From assembly GCA_944381475.1 (NCBI GenBank), contig CALWLH010000068.1, positions 1 to 32,231 on the forward strand: a DNA stretch of 32,231 bases, written 5' to 3'. The position numbers were made by a program, and so were the translations under genes. A model generated the notes under the pieces. It saw nothing but the letters and a program-made list of their open reading frames with translations, had not been told where the DNA came from and searched no databases. This DNA comes from an uncultured Lachnospiraceae bacterium. Its GTDB lineage: Bacteria > Bacillota > Clostridia > Lachnospirales > Lachnospiraceae. Positions 16,573 through 23,841 of this stretch are shown here, in pieces; within the stretch, counting starts at the first letter, position 1; every line of letters starts with the position of its first letter.

Positions 16573-16668
16573 CCGCCACCGGATTGGCGGCACCAATTCA
16601 GGTATGCCAAGTGCGCCCGCCAAACTTTCATGATACGGTGATAAGTCCCGCCGCCGGGCGCATGAAGG
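16573..16668. repeat. Inverted-repeat-rich stretch between mazF and the CorC-like gene
   Basis: The 250-base gap at 16504-16752 holds no convincing gene. It has CCGCCA-6-TGGCGG (16573-16578 with 16585-16590), and two interleaved pairings: GCGCCCG (16613-16619) with CGGGCGC (16655-16661), and CTTTCAT (16625-16631) with ATGAAGG (16662-16668; one G·T). The A-B-A'-B' order is that of an H-type pseudoknot. It lies in the probable leader of the CorC-like gene. It may also be a dispersed repeat; neither is shown. Confidence 0.45.
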
Positions 16669-16752
16669 TTTCCCCGATAAATAGGCGCTTTTCTGTTGCA
16701 TAATAGCATTTTTCCGCTGTTTCGTCAATTCCTATTCCGCAGTTTCCTCTTC

Positions 16753-17100
16753 CTATGTATATATGCCCAGACTGATGCGTAAGGCCCGTTCTGCCCGCTC
16801 CAGGTCACTGGTCTGTAAATGTCCCACCCGCTCTCTCAGACGGCTCTTGTCGATAGTCCGAAGCTGCTCCATGAGGATTACAGAATCCTTCACAATATCG
16901 CAGCTCCTGCAGTCTATTTCCACGTGGGTGGGCAGCTTCGCCTTATTCATCTTTGAGGTAATGGCGGCACAGATCACTGTGGGACTGTGCTTATTTCCAA
17001 CATCGTTCTGAATTATCAGCACCGGACGGATGCCGCCCTGCTCCGAACCCACCACGGGCCGAAGATCTGCATAATAAATATCACCCCTGCGAATAACCAT
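16753..17100 (-). CDS. mazF: MazF/NdoA-type endoribonuclease toxin
   Basis: The 115-residue protein is a close match in pattern to Bacillus NdoA/MazF, a sequence-specific mRNA interferase. It begins [20 protein letters not shown], with [12 protein letters not shown] carrying Arg25 and AAITSK carrying Thr48, the catalytic pair in that family, and KLPTHVEI downstream. The start at 17100 is chosen because the sequence AGGAG lies seven bases upstream and known homologues begin there; upstream ATGs at 17106 and 17118 are too close to or ahead of that site. It follows alr by 119 bases, as in Bacillus (alr, antitoxin, toxin), but the antitoxin gene that should sit between is not found: the gap holds no open frame of that size. 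Regulation by an unlinked antitoxin, or tolerance of the toxin, is possible. Confidence 0.93.
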   Translation of the reverse strand: MVIRRGDIYYADLRPVVGSEQGGIRPVLIIQNDVGNKHSPTVICAAITSKMNKAKLPTHVEIDCRSCDIVKDSVILMEQLRTIDKSRLRERVGHLQTSDLERAERALRISLGIYT

Positions 17101-17219
17101 TGCCATACTCCTGCTCATACCAGCCTTTTTTGCTTCGCCTTTGTATGGTCACAGTATTACCCTGTCTGCGGGTGTTTATTCAGATATTATGAAAGCTTCT
17201 CCCGAAGGAGCCTCAAAAT

Positions 17220-18449
17220 CTATTCAAAATCCTCATAGCGGTCCTGAAAATAGTCCTTTCTTCCCACTGCTTTTCCGTGCAGAAAATACACTCTGGGAAC
17301 CCGCTTAGAGACAGCGCATACAAACTCATAGTTAAAGGTTCCCGCCAGCGCAGCCGCCTCCTCCACAGTAATGCAGGCATCTTTGTCCTTTCCGATCAGC
17401 GTCACCTCCGTCAGCTTTTCCGCCTCCGGGACGTCTGTCAGATCCACCATGAACTGATCCATACATACCCGGCCGATGATGGGCACCCGCCGGCCAAGGA
17501 TCAGCACGCTGCCCTTATTTGACAGATTTCTGGGATAGCCATCCGCATATCCCACCGGAACCGTACCCACCCTGGTCTCCCTTGCAGTCACATAGGTGCC
17601 CCCATAGCTGATGGGTGTTCCCGGAGGAACGGTCTTTACATATACCAGGCGGCTCTTGATGCTCATGGCAGGAAACAGCACCAGCCGGCGCTTGTTCACC
17701 TCCTCGCTGGGGTATAAACCATAAAGAGAGATGCCCATGCGCACCAGATCTCCATGCCAGCCCGGAAAATCAATGATTCCCGCGCTGTTGTCACAGTGAC
17801 ATAGGGGAAAGCGGACGCCCAAGGTCCTTAATCTGTCCAGCATGGCTACAAACCGCTCATGCTGTAAAGAGGAAAAGCTTTTGTCTGCCTCATCCGCCTT
17901 GGAAAAATGCATAAAGCAGCCCTCCGGGTAAAGCTCCGGATGGGCCAGGGCCTGGACGATCTCCCCTGCGGAGGCCGCGGCCTGCTCCGGGGTGGAGGTT
18001 AAAAAACCCAGTCTTCCCATTCCTGTATCCAGTTTTACATGTATGATCATCCGGGCAGACTGATCCCCACTGGTTTTTCTGTATCGATCCACCGCCTTTA
18101 CCATGCCTTCTGTCATGGCTTTCTCGTAAAAAGTCACTCGAATCTGATAGCGAATGCAGTCCTCGTACTCCGATTCATCCACAAACCCCAGCACCAGAAT
18201 CGGCTGTGTAATGCCGTGGTCCCGGAGCTGGATGGCCTCCTGGGCAGTTGCCACCGCATAGCCCCACACCAGGTTCTGAATGGTTTTCGCAACAGGAACC
18301 GCCCCGTGGCCGTAGCCGTCAGCCTTGATCACCGCACAGAGTCCCGGCGCTCTGCCCTCCGGATCCGTCACATTGTCCCTCATCGATTCCACATTTTTGT
18401 AGATCGCATCCAGATCAATCTCTGCCCAGACTTTGTTATAACCTTTCAT
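17220..18449 (-). CDS. alr: Alanine racemase
   Basis: Alr interconverts L- and D-alanine with pyridoxal phosphate, supplying D-Ala for the cell wall. The 409-residue protein has the PLP lysine at residue 42 in AVIKADGYGHG, the tunnel motifs VKLDTGMGRLGF and HCDNSAGII, the second-base tyrosine context GTPISYGGTY, and GRVCMDQFMVD near the C-terminus. Length is slightly above the usual 370-390. Its ATG overlaps the stop of nnr by four bases (ATGA), indicating translational coupling within the rex–nnr–alr–mazF run. In Bacillus too alr precedes mazF, so this neighbourhood is conserved. Confidence 0.96.
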   Translation of the reverse strand: MKGYNKVWAEIDLDAIYKNVESMRDNVTDPEGRAPGLCAVIKADGYGHGAVPVAKTIQNLVWGYAVATAQEAIQLRDHGITQPILVLGFVDESEYEDCIRYQIRVTFYEKAMTEGMVKAVDRYRKTSGDQSARMIIHVKLDTGMGRLGFLTSTPEQAAASAGEIVQALAHPELYPEGCFMHFSKADEADKSFSSLQHERFVAMLDRLRTLGVRFPLCHCDNSAGIIDFPGWHGDLVRMGISLYGLYPSEEVNKRRLVLFPAMSIKSRLVYVKTVPPGTPISYGGTYVTARETRVGTVPVGYADGYPRNLSNKGSVLILGRRVPIIGRVCMDQFMVDLTDVPEAEKLTEVTLIGKDKDACITVEEAAALAGTFNYEFVCAVSKRVPRVYFLHGKAVGRKDYFQDRYEDFE

Positions 18450-20026
18450 TTTAGTATCTCACGCATCCCTTCTATAATATCTTCCGCCAGCATAAAACGC
18501 TTTCCTTGTCTTTCTGCCGCATTGTCCCCTGCCCAGGCGTGTATGCTCACGCCAAGCACCGCTGCCGTGTAGGGGTCTGAGGGCCTCTGGGCCAGCAGCC
18601 CGCCGATAATTCCCGCCAGCACATCCCCGCTGCCCCCGGTGGCCATACCATCGTTTCCGGCCTCGCAAATATAGCCCCCCTGCTTTTTCCCATAAACCAC
18701 GGTTCTCGCATCCTTTGCGACGCAGATGCAGCCAAAGACCTCTGAAAGCTCTCTGGCGGCTTTAACCGGGTCTGCTTTCAATTCTCCGATGGTGGTCTTT
18801 AAAAGCCTTGCCATCTCACCTCTGTGGGGCGTCAGGATCACACCGTGGGCATATCTTTTTACTGCCTCCGAAAGCTCCTCCTTCTCTGCGATCAGATTCA
18901 GGGCATCCGCGTCAAGAACCAGAGGAACGGAAAGCTCCTCCAGGGCCAGCCTTAACAGTCGTTCCGCCTGAGGCGCCTTCGACAGCCCCGGTCCGATGAC
19001 AGCTGCAGAGAAGCCTCCGCTAAACACCTCCCGCCCGATGCTCTGGTCAGAGCACATATACACCGCCTCTGGAAGTCTGGCCTGTAAAATTACCCGGTTC
19101 TCCTCCGGCGTCAGCACATAGACCAGGCCGCAGCCCGTGCGGTATCCGGCAGCGGCGCACAGCAGGGCCGCCCCTGCCATACCGGGACTTCCCGCGGCTA
19201 CCAGAAGCTTCCCGTAGGAGCCCTTGTTTGTGTCGGCGCTGCGGGGAGGCAGCTCCTTTAACAGCTCCCGGCCTCCGGTCACACATCCGGGCCTTCCAAA
19301 TGTCCTCCAAAAGTCTGCAAAACCGATATCCGCCACCCGTACATTTCCGCAATAGACAGCCCCCGGGTACAAAAGCTGTCCCCGCTTGCGATAGCCAAAG
19401 GTCAGGGTTATATCCGCTGGCAGCGCTGTCCCCAAAACCGCTCCCGTATCCGCACTGATTCCCGAGGGCATATCCACCGCCAATACCTTCGGGCCCCTTC
19501 CTTCTGCGTCTGCCAGATATGCAGCCACCATCCCGATCAGCCCTGCATAGGCACCCGCAAGGGGTCTTGCCAGCCCCACGCCGAACACTGCGTCCACCAC
19601 CAGCTCCGCCCCGGTCAGCAGCGCTTTCACAGCAACCCGATCTGTCTCGGTGAAGGCGCCTTCTATATGATATTCAGTCATTCCGGGATGGTTCTTATCC
19701 GAAACGCTTCTATTCCTGTTCAGATCATCCAGGCGTTCTCTCTGCAGCCTCCAACGGGTTGTTGCCCTTTCTTTGCTTCCCACAGTGACCATCCGAACCT
19801 GCATACCTCGCTCCAGAAGCATTCGGGCCAGGGCTATGCCGTCTCCCCCGTTATTGCCCATTCCGCAGAGCAAAAGCACCGGACTGCCGCCAAACCCCCA
19901 TGCCAGAATTTCCGCCTCCAGGGCCCTGGCGGCCCGCTCCATCAGCCAGGCGGCTTCAATCCCCCCCTGCCGGCTGGTATACTCGTCTATTTTTCTTGTC
20001 TCCTCCCCAGATAAAACAGCCTCCAT
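18446..20026 (-). CDS. nnr: Bifunctional NAD(P)H-hydrate epimerase / ADP-dependent dehydratase
   Basis: This 526-residue fusion repairs hydrated NADH and NADPH. The N-terminal half (about 1-225) is the NnrE (YjeF_N) epimerase with GNNGGDGIALAR near residues 57-68 and AVDMPSGISADTG; the C-terminal half (about 235-526) is the NnrD (carbohydrate kinase-like) ADP-dependent dehydratase with KGSYGKLLVAAGS, LTPHRGEMARLL and the nucleotide-binding GNDGMATGGSGDVLAGI. Both active-site regions look intact. It starts four bases after rex stops and ends overlapping alr. Placement next to rex, an NADH/NAD+ sensor, links sensing of the nicotinamide pool with its repair. Confidence 0.95.
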   Translation of the reverse strand: MEAVLSGEETRKIDEYTSRQGGIEAAWLMERAARALEAEILAWGFGGSPVLLLCGMGNNGGDGIALARMLLERGMQVRMVTVGSKERATTRWRLQRERLDDLNRNRSVSDKNHPGMTEYHIEGAFTETDRVAVKALLTGAELVVDAVFGVGLARPLAGAYAGLIGMVAAYLADAEGRGPKVLAVDMPSGISADTGAVLGTALPADITLTFGYRKRGQLLYPGAVYCGNVRVADIGFADFWRTFGRPGCVTGGRELLKELPPRSADTNKGSYGKLLVAAGSPGMAGAALLCAAAGYRTGCGLVYVLTPEENRVILQARLPEAVYMCSDQSIGREVFSGGFSAAVIGPGLSKAPQAERLLRLALEELSVPLVLDADALNLIAEKEELSEAVKRYAHGVILTPHRGEMARLLKTTIGELKADPVKAARELSEVFGCICVAKDARTVVYGKKQGGYICEAGNDGMATGGSGDVLAGIIGGLLAQRPSDPYTAAVLGVSIHAWAGDNAAERQGKRFMLAEDIIEGMREILK

Positions 20027-20030
20027 CCGA

Positions 20031-20669
20031 TTATTTCCTCCTCTGCTCCGCCATCCTGTAGGACAGCTTCATCAGACTCTCTGACAAATGCACATTTTCC
20101 ACCACCACATCCTCCGGCACCTCCAGATCTGTGTGAGAAAAATTCCAGATCGCCCGGATATGAGCCTCCACCAAACGCTTCGCCACAGGGATGGCTCCGG
20201 TTTTGGGAATGGCAAGAACCGCAATGTCCACTTCGTGATTTTCCAGATATTCCTCCAGCCGGGCGACGTCCAAAATCGGAATATCCCGGATGGTTCTTGT
20301 GCCGATCAGCTTCGGATCTGCGTCAAACATCGCGCAGATATTAAAGCCCCGCCGCTCAAAATTGGCATAATTAGCCAGGGCCTGTCCCAGATTTCCCGCT
20401 CCTATAACGATCAGACTGTGATTTTTGTCCAATCCCAGAAGGTGCCCTATTTCATTATATAAAGTGGCCACATGATAGCCGTAGCCAGTCTGACCAAACC
20501 CTCCAAAATGGTTCAGATCCTGACGGATCTGAGAGGAGGTGACCTTCATTTTTTGGCTCAGATCACTGGAGGATATGCGCTCCACACCCTCCTCCATCAG
20601 TTCCCCCAGATATCGGTAATACCTGGGAAGCCTGCCAATCACCGCCTTTGATACTCCCTTTTGCTCCAT
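20031..20669 (-). CDS. rex: Redox-sensing transcriptional repressor Rex
   Basis: Rex binds operator DNA when NADH/NAD+ is low and releases it when NADH binds, controlling fermentation and respiration genes. The 212-residue protein has an N-terminal winged helix (about 1-75: SKAVIGRLPRYYRYLGEL, ISSSDLSQKMKVTSSQIRQDLNHFG) and a Rossmann domain with GAGNLGQALANY near residues 89-100, then a C-terminal swapped helix. A TTG could start four codons earlier (20681), but the ATG at 20669 has GGAG at the right distance and is preferred. It heads the rex–nnr–alr–mazF run. I did not find a convincing Rex operator in this window. Confidence 0.96.
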   Translation of the reverse strand: MEQKGVSKAVIGRLPRYYRYLGELMEEGVERISSSDLSQKMKVTSSQIRQDLNHFGGFGQTGYGYHVATLYNEIGHLLGLDKNHSLIVIGAGNLGQALANYANFERRGFNICAMFDADPKLIGTRTIRDIPILDVARLEEYLENHEVDIAVLAIPKTGAIPVAKRLVEAHIRAIWNFSHTDLEVPEDVVVENVHLSESLMKLSYRMAEQRRK

Positions 20670-20737
20670 GATTTTCTCCAAACAGCTCTTATTCTTTTTA
20701 CCCTGAAAATCCCGCCGCAGAATGCCCCAAACGAAAA

Positions 20738-20773
20738 ACTGTCAGCAGGATGGGCGCCCATTCTGCTGACAGT
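20738..20773 (-). terminator. Strong intrinsic terminator after the secreted stalk protein gene
   Basis: A near-perfect 36-base palindrome (ACTGTCAGCAG ... CTGCTGACAGT, core ATGGGC/GCCCAT; one mismatched pair). On the minus strand it is followed by TTTTCG after the stem's closing T, so it ends transcription from the gene at 20789-21682 and insulates rex. Confidence 0.88.
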
Positions 20774-20788
20774 CCTACTAGTCAATCA

Positions 20789-21682
20789 TTATTTCTTCAG
20801 TTTCTTTGCTACAAGCACAAGCACTCCAGCCAGTATCACCACGCACACAACAATCAGTATAATCCGCAGATTGACGCTGCCGCTGTTGTCCTCCTCAGCC
20901 GATTCTGTTGTACCGGCCTCGGCTGTGGTCTCGGCAGCTGCTGTTGTATCCTCCGCAGCCTCCGTGCTCTCCTCAGCCTCGGTGGTCTCCTCCTGGGCCT
21001 CCGTTGTTTCCTCCGCCTCTGTGGTTTCTTCCTCTGTGGTCTCCTCTTCCTCCGAACCAGCAAATTCAATATTGGTTACAGTAAAGGTAATCTCGATGAC
21101 CTGGGGATTCTCAAATCCTGTAAAATTCAGGACATGATTATCCGTGATGGTGTAGGCATCCTCCGCAAGCTGGCAATCCTCCCAGGAGTTAATGGGCCCG
21201 TTGGTGTCAATCTTGTATCCCTCTCCTGCGGATTTTAAGCCGGAACGCTCATCATGGTTTAAAAGCTCCATCTCTGTGCCGTCAATCTTGATGCTGTCAT
21301 AGGTCAGATCAAAGGCAGTTACGATGGAATCCAGCGTAACCAGATTCAGCACGTTATCGTCAATGAGATAGACGGCTGTCAGGTTATTCAGTCCCGTGAT
21401 TCCCACATCCGTCTGCTCCGCCTGCAAATGGACGCCGCAGTCAAACGTCAGCGTGTATGTACCGGGTTCTGTGATCTCCACCTGCTCCCCTACAGCAGAG
21501 CCGTAATATGAGGCGGCGGAATCATTGTAAAGCACAACCAGATCCAGCACAACCGACTGCTCCCCTTCCGCGCTGACACTCATGGGGCTGATAAAAGTCA
21601 TGGACAGAAGCATCACCAGACAGGCTAACGCCGCTGCCGTTCTCCTGCAGAGCAGGCTTTTCTTTGTTATGTACAAATTCAT
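20789..21682 (-). CDS. Secreted protein with C-terminal membrane anchor and Glu/Thr-rich stalk
   Basis: I do not recognise a named family. The 297-residue protein has a signal peptide (1-38: basic KKSLLCRR start, hydrophobic core AAALACLVMLLSM, likely cut after SVSA), an extracytoplasmic domain (about 39-206) with beta-rich stretches such as GTYTLTFDCGVHLQAEQ and VIEITFTVTNIEF, a low-complexity stalk (about 207-265) of repeated E-E-T-T-E-type units with A and S, and one membrane segment (about 272-292) ending in KKLKK. There is no LPXTG sorting motif, so it stays anchored by its membrane helix. The stalk suggests that the domain is held away from the membrane, perhaps across the wall. A strong terminator follows. 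A short hairpin ATCGCAT/ATGCGAT lies just upstream (about 21694-21717). Confidence 0.75.
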   Translation of the reverse strand: MNLYITKKSLLCRRTAAALACLVMLLSMTFISPMSVSAEGEQSVVLDLVVLYNDSAASYYGSAVGEQVEITEPGTYTLTFDCGVHLQAEQTDVGITGLNNLTAVYLIDDNVLNLVTLDSIVTAFDLTYDSIKIDGTEMELLNHDERSGLKSAGEGYKIDTNGPINSWEDCQLAEDAYTITDNHVLNFTGFENPQVIEITFTVTNIEFAGSEEEETTEEETTEAEETTEAQEETTEAEESTEAAEDTTAAAETTAEAGTTESAEEDNSGSVNLRIILIVVCVVILAGVLVLVAKKLKK

Positions 21683-21749
21683 GTCCTACACCATATCGCA
21701 TAGTCTCACAAATGCGATACCCTTTCTATATTATTATTTTATATTTTCG

Positions 21750-21785
21750 CAGTCCAAAAAGCCCTGGAAGACGGCTCTGGGACTG
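21750..21785 (-). terminator. Candidate weak terminator after the coiled-coil gene
   Basis: On the minus strand AGCC, nine bases and GGCT are followed by a run of five T (complement of 21756-21760); an outer CAGTCC/GGACTG pair (21750-21755, 21780-21785) can enclose it. The stem is short, so confidence is low. Confidence 0.35.
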
Positions 21786-21801
21786 TTTAGAACGCGCTTC
21801 C

Positions 21802-22473
21802 CTACTCTGCGGGATCCTCTTTCACCTCATGGCGGCGGGGAATCTCATAATAATTCTCGCCCTTCTCATCCTGGCGCACTGTAATTTCCCCGTTTAAAAC
21901 CATCTGATTCAGCACAATGGCGATCTTCTGGGAATCGATCTTTCTCAGATCACAATGGTTGTCCGTAATGTCCTTCATGCAGAAGGGTTTCACAGCATTT
22001 GTCAGAATAGTCTGGATACAGTCCTTTAAATACTGCCCGGAATACTTTGCCCGGATTTCCTTCTCATTCTGCTCCTCCCGGAGAGCCTTGATCTCATCCG
22101 TAATCTGCTGCATCACCTGCTTATACTCCTCCTGCAGATCAATGGCGGCATACATCAATGTCTCCTGATTTGCCCGGCGTTCCTTCAGCTGCCTGCGCAT
22201 TTCAGCCTTGTCCTTCATGCTCAGCTTGATTTCCTTTGCATCAGCCTTGTCCAGAAGGGTATTCAGGCGAACTATCTCCGCATTATTTTCCACAACCGCT
22301 TCATTGGACTCTTTTACCTGAATACCGCATTCCCGGTCTACCAGTACCCGGCGCTCCTTCAGCTCGTCGATCCGCTCCTCATATTCATCATGCACCTTCT
22401 TTGCCTTCTCAAGAGCAGCCTCCCTGACGGCGGTGCGTCTCTCATCCTCTTTTCTCTGCTGTTCCCCTGCCAT
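21802..22473 (-). CDS. Coiled-coil protein with C-terminal winged-helix-like domain, unknown function
   Basis: Not assigned to a known family. The 223-residue soluble protein is charged and heptad-rich from about 1 to 140 (EEQ/KAK/REE repeats, no proline), suggesting a long coiled coil. The C-terminal 145-215 region changes character: IQTILTNAVKPFCMKDITDN, IDSQKIAIVLNQMVLNGEITVRQDEKGENYYEI resembles a small winged helix, with the last part a beta-wing. A coil joined to a possible DNA- or protein-binding wing would suit a scaffold or a regulator; this is only inference. GGAGGG precedes the ATG. The upstream gap contains the direct-repeat/hairpin cassette listed next, which puts an extended -10 box in front of the gene. 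Confidence 0.68.
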   Translation of the reverse strand: MAGEQQRKEDERRTAVREAALEKAKKVHDEYEERIDELKERRVLVDRECGIQVKESNEAVVENNAEIVRLNTLLDKADAKEIKLSMKDKAEMRRQLKERRANQETLMYAAIDLQEEYKQVMQQITDEIKALREEQNEKEIRAKYSGQYLKDCIQTILTNAVKPFCMKDITDNHCDLRKIDSQKIAIVLNQMVLNGEITVRQDEKGENYYEIPRRHEVKEDPAE

Positions 22474-22524
22474 ACACCCTCCATTCTGTCTGTTCCTTGC
22501 TAAAACAGCCTGTAATTTCTACAC

Positions 22525-22615
22525 ATTATACCATCTCGCCTGTCGGCTCGATGTGATTCTCGGCAAATGTCACCTCGAGCAAGCTCGGGTGCCGCTTGCC
22601 TCGTTATTATACCAT
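22525..22615. repeat. Hairpin cassette between 10-bp direct repeats (possible small insertion)
   Basis: The 10-mer ATTATACCAT occurs at 22525-22534 and again at 22606-22615, in the same orientation, 71 bases apart. Between them is a nested hairpin: GGCAA (22562-22566)/TTGCC (22596-22600), CACC (22571-22574)/GGTG (22588-22591) and CGAG (22576-22579)/CTCG (22584-22587) with a CAAG loop. Read on the minus strand each copy is TGGTATAAT, an extended -10 box, pointing at the coiled-coil gene. It could be a target-site duplication around a small inserted element or two duplicated promoters. Whether copies occur elsewhere cannot be seen from this window. Confidence 0.6.
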
Positions 22616-22648
22616 ATGTTTTCTGAAAATCCTAGATGTTTTTTACAT

Positions 22649-23194
22649 TTACTCCATCAATCCTGCCATAACCACACTCATGACAACCCCTGCGAATGTG
22701 GCGAACAGCGCCCCGGGGATGGTATAACGGCTCTTTCTCACCGCTTCATGTCCGGAAACCGCCGTGGCAAGAAAGTACACGGACACCGTATAAAAAATGG
22801 TTTCCGTACAGGAAAGCTGTATGGAGGCTACCCGGCCGATGAAGCTGTCGGGCCCAAAGCGCTCATAGATATCCAGCAGCAGCCCAGTGGCGGCGGAGGA
22901 GGAAAACATTTTGATAATGGTTAAAGGCACCAGCTCCCCGGGCAGACCAATGCTGTCAGCCAGGGGCTTCAGGCATCCGCTTAAAAAGTCCATAAAGCCG
23001 CTGGCCCGGAGGATTCCTACCCCCATCATCAGTCCCACCAGCGTAGGAAGGATTTCCACCACCGTCCGGATTCCCTCCTTCGCCCCGGACACAAACTGGT
23101 CATAGACCGGCTGTTTTTTGACCACCCCGTTTATCACCACAAAAAGAATCACCAGCGGAATGCATAAATCTGAAAACAGCAACAGCCATTCCAT
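22649..23194 (-). CDS. spmB: Spore maturation protein B
   Basis: The 181-residue integral membrane protein matches SpmB, one of the pair SpmA/SpmB that helps dehydrate the spore core and raise heat resistance. The conserved start (MEWLLLFSDLCIPLVILFVV), the KEGIRTVVEILPTLVGLM region with its ion-pathway-like glycine pattern, and SSAATGLLLDIYERFGPDSFIGR are present, along with about four or five hydrophobic segments. Nucleoside-recognition/gate-type folds are described for this group. SpmA, usually adjacent, is not in this window, so its gene is elsewhere, absent, or the operon has been split. An upstream CATAAAAAT sequence suggests a mother-cell-type -10 but the match is weak. Confidence 0.9.
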   Translation of the reverse strand: MEWLLLFSDLCIPLVILFVVINGVVKKQPVYDQFVSGAKEGIRTVVEILPTLVGLMMGVGILRASGFMDFLSGCLKPLADSIGLPGELVPLTIIKMFSSSAATGLLLDIYERFGPDSFIGRVASIQLSCTETIFYTVSVYFLATAVSGHEAVRKSRYTIPGALFATFAGVVMSVVMAGLME

Positions 23195-23271
23195 AGACCG
23201 CTCCCAATTTATTTTTATGGAATATATGTGAGGTCAGAGAAAAAAATTCCTCAAAATCAATCTTCTGCCCC

Positions 23272-23841
23272 TTATTTTTGCTCCTTATTTTTCCGCAGCC
23301 CCAGAAAAAAACCGCTTAAAACCTGGCTGCACTCCTGCCCGCAGACTCCTCTCACCACCTCCACCTGATGGTTAAACTCCTTCATCTCCAAAAGATTGAC
23401 GATGGAGCCGGCACAGCCCGCCTTGGGGTTCATCGCTCCCATCACCACCCGGGGAATCCTTGCCTGCACAATGGCTCCTGCGCACATCTGACAGGGCTCC
23501 AGGGTCACATACAGGGTACAGTTTTCAAGGCGCCAGTCTCCCAGAGCCTTCGATGCCCTTCGGATGGCTGTAATCTCCGCATGAGCCAGGGGATTCCTAT
23601 CGGTATTCCTGCGGTTGCAGCCCCTTCCGATTACCTTCCCATCACGCACAATTACACAGCCAATGGGTACCTCGCCGATGCGGCTGGCACGCTTTGCCTG
23701 TGTGATTGCCTGGCGCATAAAGCGGATATCCTGCCGCTCCTGCTTTTGTTTTTCTTCTTCTGCGGCAATTCTCGCCGCTTCCTCCCGCTGAGCCTTCAGC
23801 TGCTGGCGCTGCTCGTAGCGCTCCTGTCTTGTCATCTTCAT
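23272..23841 (-). CDS. tadA: tRNA-specific adenosine deaminase (TadA) with N-terminal coiled extension
   Basis: TadA turns adenosine at the wobble position of tRNA-Arg(ACG) into inosine. The core (about 40-189) has the zinc-deaminase motifs HAEITAIRR with HAE at 87-89 and PCQMCAGAI with PC..C at 116-120, and the GCVIVRDGKVIGRGCNRR opening. At 189 residues it is longer than the usual 150-165: the first 37 residues are an extra, strongly charged helical extension (QERYEQRQQLKAQREE...). The start at 23841 overlaps the preceding gene's stop as ATGA, so translation of the two is coupled, which makes this start better than upstream ATGs. A GGAGCAGGGA sequence precedes it. Confidence 0.94.
   Translation of the reverse strand: MKMTRQERYEQRQQLKAQREEAARIAAEEEKQKQERQDIRFMRQAITQAKRASRIGEVPIGCVIVRDGKVIGRGCNRRNTDRNPLAHAEITAIRRASKALGDWRLENCTLYVTLEPCQMCAGAIVQARIPRVVMGAMNPKAGCAGSIVNLLEMKEFNHQVEVVRGVCGQECSQVLSGFFLGLRKNKEQK

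Noticed and set aside
16540-16728. 62-codon minus-strand frame in the gap between mazF and the CorC-like gene
   Set aside because: No clear ribosome site; it lies on the inverted-repeat stretch and its composition looks like translated structured DNA.
20850-21070. Arg/Pro-rich minus-strand frame (71 codons) in the stalk region of the secreted protein gene
   Set aside because: Frame-shifted reading of the repetitive Glu/Thr codons.
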